Positions 59,954 to 60,976 of a stretch of DNA of 60,976 bases are shown piece after piece. The stretch is from Chthonomonas sp. UBA6659 (GTDB lineage Bacteria > Armatimonadota > Fimbriimonadia > Fimbriimonadales > Fimbriimonadaceae): contig DKKT01000069.1 of NCBI GenBank assembly GCA_002455425.1, forward strand, positions 1-60,976, written 5' to 3'. Under the pieces are notes generated by a model. That model was given only the letters and a program-made list of their open reading frames with translations, made no database searches and was not told the origin of the DNA. Both the position numbers and the translations under genes were made by a program. Each line of letters starts with the position of its first letter. Within the stretch, counting starts at the first letter, position 1.

Positions 59954-60784
59954 TCAGCCGAGACCGGCTTCCCGCCCGAGTCGTGCCAGGCGGTCACGCT
60001 CGTACTCGCCCATCCGGTCGACATACGGGGCCTCCGCCGCCGCTTCTTCGTGCTGATCACGCTCGGTCAGGAAACGGTGGAGGAGACCACGATATTCAAG
60101 CCGGCTCGCGTCGAGATCGGTGGCCAGGCGGATCGCTTTGATCGCCTCGGCATGCTTACCCGTCGCCCAGAGAGCACAAGCGGCGTGAGCATAGAGCCCG
60201 TCGTCGCCGGGTGAAAGCTCGATCGCGGCGCGCATCGCGGCAAGGGCCTGCTCATGCTTCCCCATTTCGAGCAGGAGGTCACCGAGCCAGTAATGATAGA
60301 AGGACTGGTCGGGCGCGTAGGCGATCGTGTACTGAGCGGCTCGGGCCGCATCTTCCAACAATCCGAGTCCGCGGAGGGCCTCGGCAAGCTTGAAATGGAG
60401 GTAGGCATTGCAGGGCTCGAGTTCAAGTGCCTGATGAAGCTTCGCGACGGCGTCTCGGGCACGCCCGTGCTGCTTATAAATCTCGGACAATCCGACGTAG
60501 GGCTCCGAGCTGTTCCGCGCGAGTCGGCGTGCCTGTTCGTACTGCCGCAGCGCCTGAGGTGCCTGGTCCATGCACTCGAGCGCACCGGCAAGCCCGAGGC
60601 GCGCCTCGGCCTCACCCGGATCCTGTCGGACGCGCTCGGCAAACTGTTGGGCGGCTCGCTTGTAGTTCCCTTGGATGAGGTTCTCCTCAGCCGTCATCGG
60701 CCCCTTCTGCGGAAGGACGTCGTTTGCTTCCCCGTTCGATTCGAAGCCGAAGAGTTCACTCAGGATTTGGTAGTTGGGTCGCAT
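59954..60784 (-). CDS. cytoplasmic TPR-repeat protein
   Basis: 276 residues with no signal peptide. Residues 35-245 hold about six TPR units: LIQGNYKRAAQQFAERVRQD, APQALRQYEQARRLARNSSE, RDAVAKLHQALELEPCNAYL, YTIAYAPDQSFYHYWLGDLL and HEQALAAMRAAIELSPGDDG. It should act as a protein-binding scaffold. TAGAAC lies seven bases before the ATG. It is convergent with mscS, three bases apart. The partner is unknown. Confidence 0.82.
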   Translation of the reverse strand: MRPNYQILSELFGFESNGEANDVLPQKGPMTAEENLIQGNYKRAAQQFAERVRQDPGEAEARLGLAGALECMDQAPQALRQYEQARRLARNSSEPYVGLSEIYKQHGRARDAVAKLHQALELEPCNAYLHFKLAEALRGLGLLEDAARAAQYTIAYAPDQSFYHYWLGDLLLEMGKHEQALAAMRAAIELSPGDDGLYAHAACALWATGKHAEAIKAIRLATDLDASRLEYRGLLHRFLTERDQHEEAAAEAPYVDRMGEYERDRLARLGREAGLG

Positions 60785-60976
60785 GCAATCGGTTCTACGA
60801 CAGTACCAGCTTCGACGCTACCCGCTCGAATCCGGGAGGATCTTCCGGTGAGAGACTCTGCTGTGTTCGAGTCGCGGGATACCTCCCTGATTCCGGGATG
60901 CGTTCTGCCCTGCATCGGGGAGGTCGGTGAGCCCCGCGAACCGGGTGGGGTTCCGGCGATGAGACCCCCTCCGTCC
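60785..60976. other. right edge, no supportable gene
   Basis: These 192 bases hold the promoter side of the TPR gene (TAGAAC on the minus strand at 60792-60797). One minus-strand frame stays open from the window edge to a stop near 60823 and could be the end of a gene outside the window, but its composition is not convincing. Confidence 0.4.

Noticed and set aside
60724..60930. 68-codon plus-strand frame at the right edge
   Set aside because: It overlaps the TPR gene start on the other strand, and no ribosome site or recognisable fold supports it.

Overview
The window is GC-rich, densely coded bacterial chromosome with short intergenic gaps and many overlapping stops and starts. It carries 62 protein genes that I can support with varying confidence and one tRNA, and no phage, plasmid, transposase, CRISPR array or rRNA. 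The gene mix suggests an aerobic, saprophytic member of the Armatimonadota, most likely Fimbriimonadia-like. The pointers are a pseudopilin with a long hydrophobic N-terminus, a PEP-CTERM protein, several Tat-exported Gfo/Idh/MocA oxidoreductases, many small secreted proteins of no known family, and an envelope that includes Lnt and lipoproteins. That placement is inference; no rRNA or ribosomal-protein gene is present to test it.

Layout. 1-9.9 kb: sugar-phosphate isomerase, NTF2-like protein, bicovalent-FAD oxidoreductase, rimO, a hicB/hicA toxin-antitoxin pair flanked by a 122-bp direct repeat, a helical protein of unknown function, a sugar-binding lipoprotein, a cytochrome c-sorbosone dehydrogenase and a PEP-CTERM protein. 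10-20 kb: hspR-dnaJ, an APC permease, a DUF4139 protein, a Gfo/Idh oxidoreductase, a large CBM2 secreted enzyme, a dockerin-like protein and a GRDP-like protein. 20-32.5 kb: orphan GlmL/MutL, DinB, pseudopilin, HPPD, an intradiol dioxygenase-like protein, a SASA esterase, DoxX, a TPR protein, a PDZ-hydrolase and a MerR regulator. 32.4-48 kb: tRNA-Ser(CGA), MgtC, mtaB, an eight-copy 21-bp tandem repeat, a second helical protein related to the first, VanZ, Gfo/Idh, adk-map, GNAT, Gfo/Idh-ApbE, an FGE-fold protein, a glycosyltransferase, a GlmS-like SIS protein and mutY. 48-61 kb: a zinc-ribbon membrane protein, a BFD ferredoxin, an aldolase/SDR fusion, two LemA genes, a histidine phosphatase, lnt, a fibre-like secreted protein, a NanE-NanK fusion, MscS and a TPR protein.

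How the genes work together. The clearest metabolic thread is sugar and amino-sugar use. It includes a ManNAc-6-P epimerase/ManNAc kinase fusion, a GlmS-like isomerase that could be a GlcN-6-P deaminase, a SASA-type esterase, a rhamnulose-1-P aldolase/dehydrogenase fusion, a sugar-binding lipoprotein and a CBM2 enzyme. Tyrosine breakdown is represented by HPPD. Envelope genes (Lnt, MscS, VanZ, LemA, pseudopilin, PEP-CTERM) are scattered.

The most notable signals are these: (i) a recurring YANAAT-type -10 hexamer placed 5-8 nt before start codons, which implies many leaderless mRNAs and settles several start sites; (ii) a convergent hicB/hicA cassette whose toxin gene sits behind a duplicated copy of the rimO promoter and first ten codons; (iii) two related proteins of unknown function, each preceded by an array of roughly 21-bp repeats; and (iv) a perfect 46-bp palindrome. 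The first 162 and last 192 bases hold no gene I can support.
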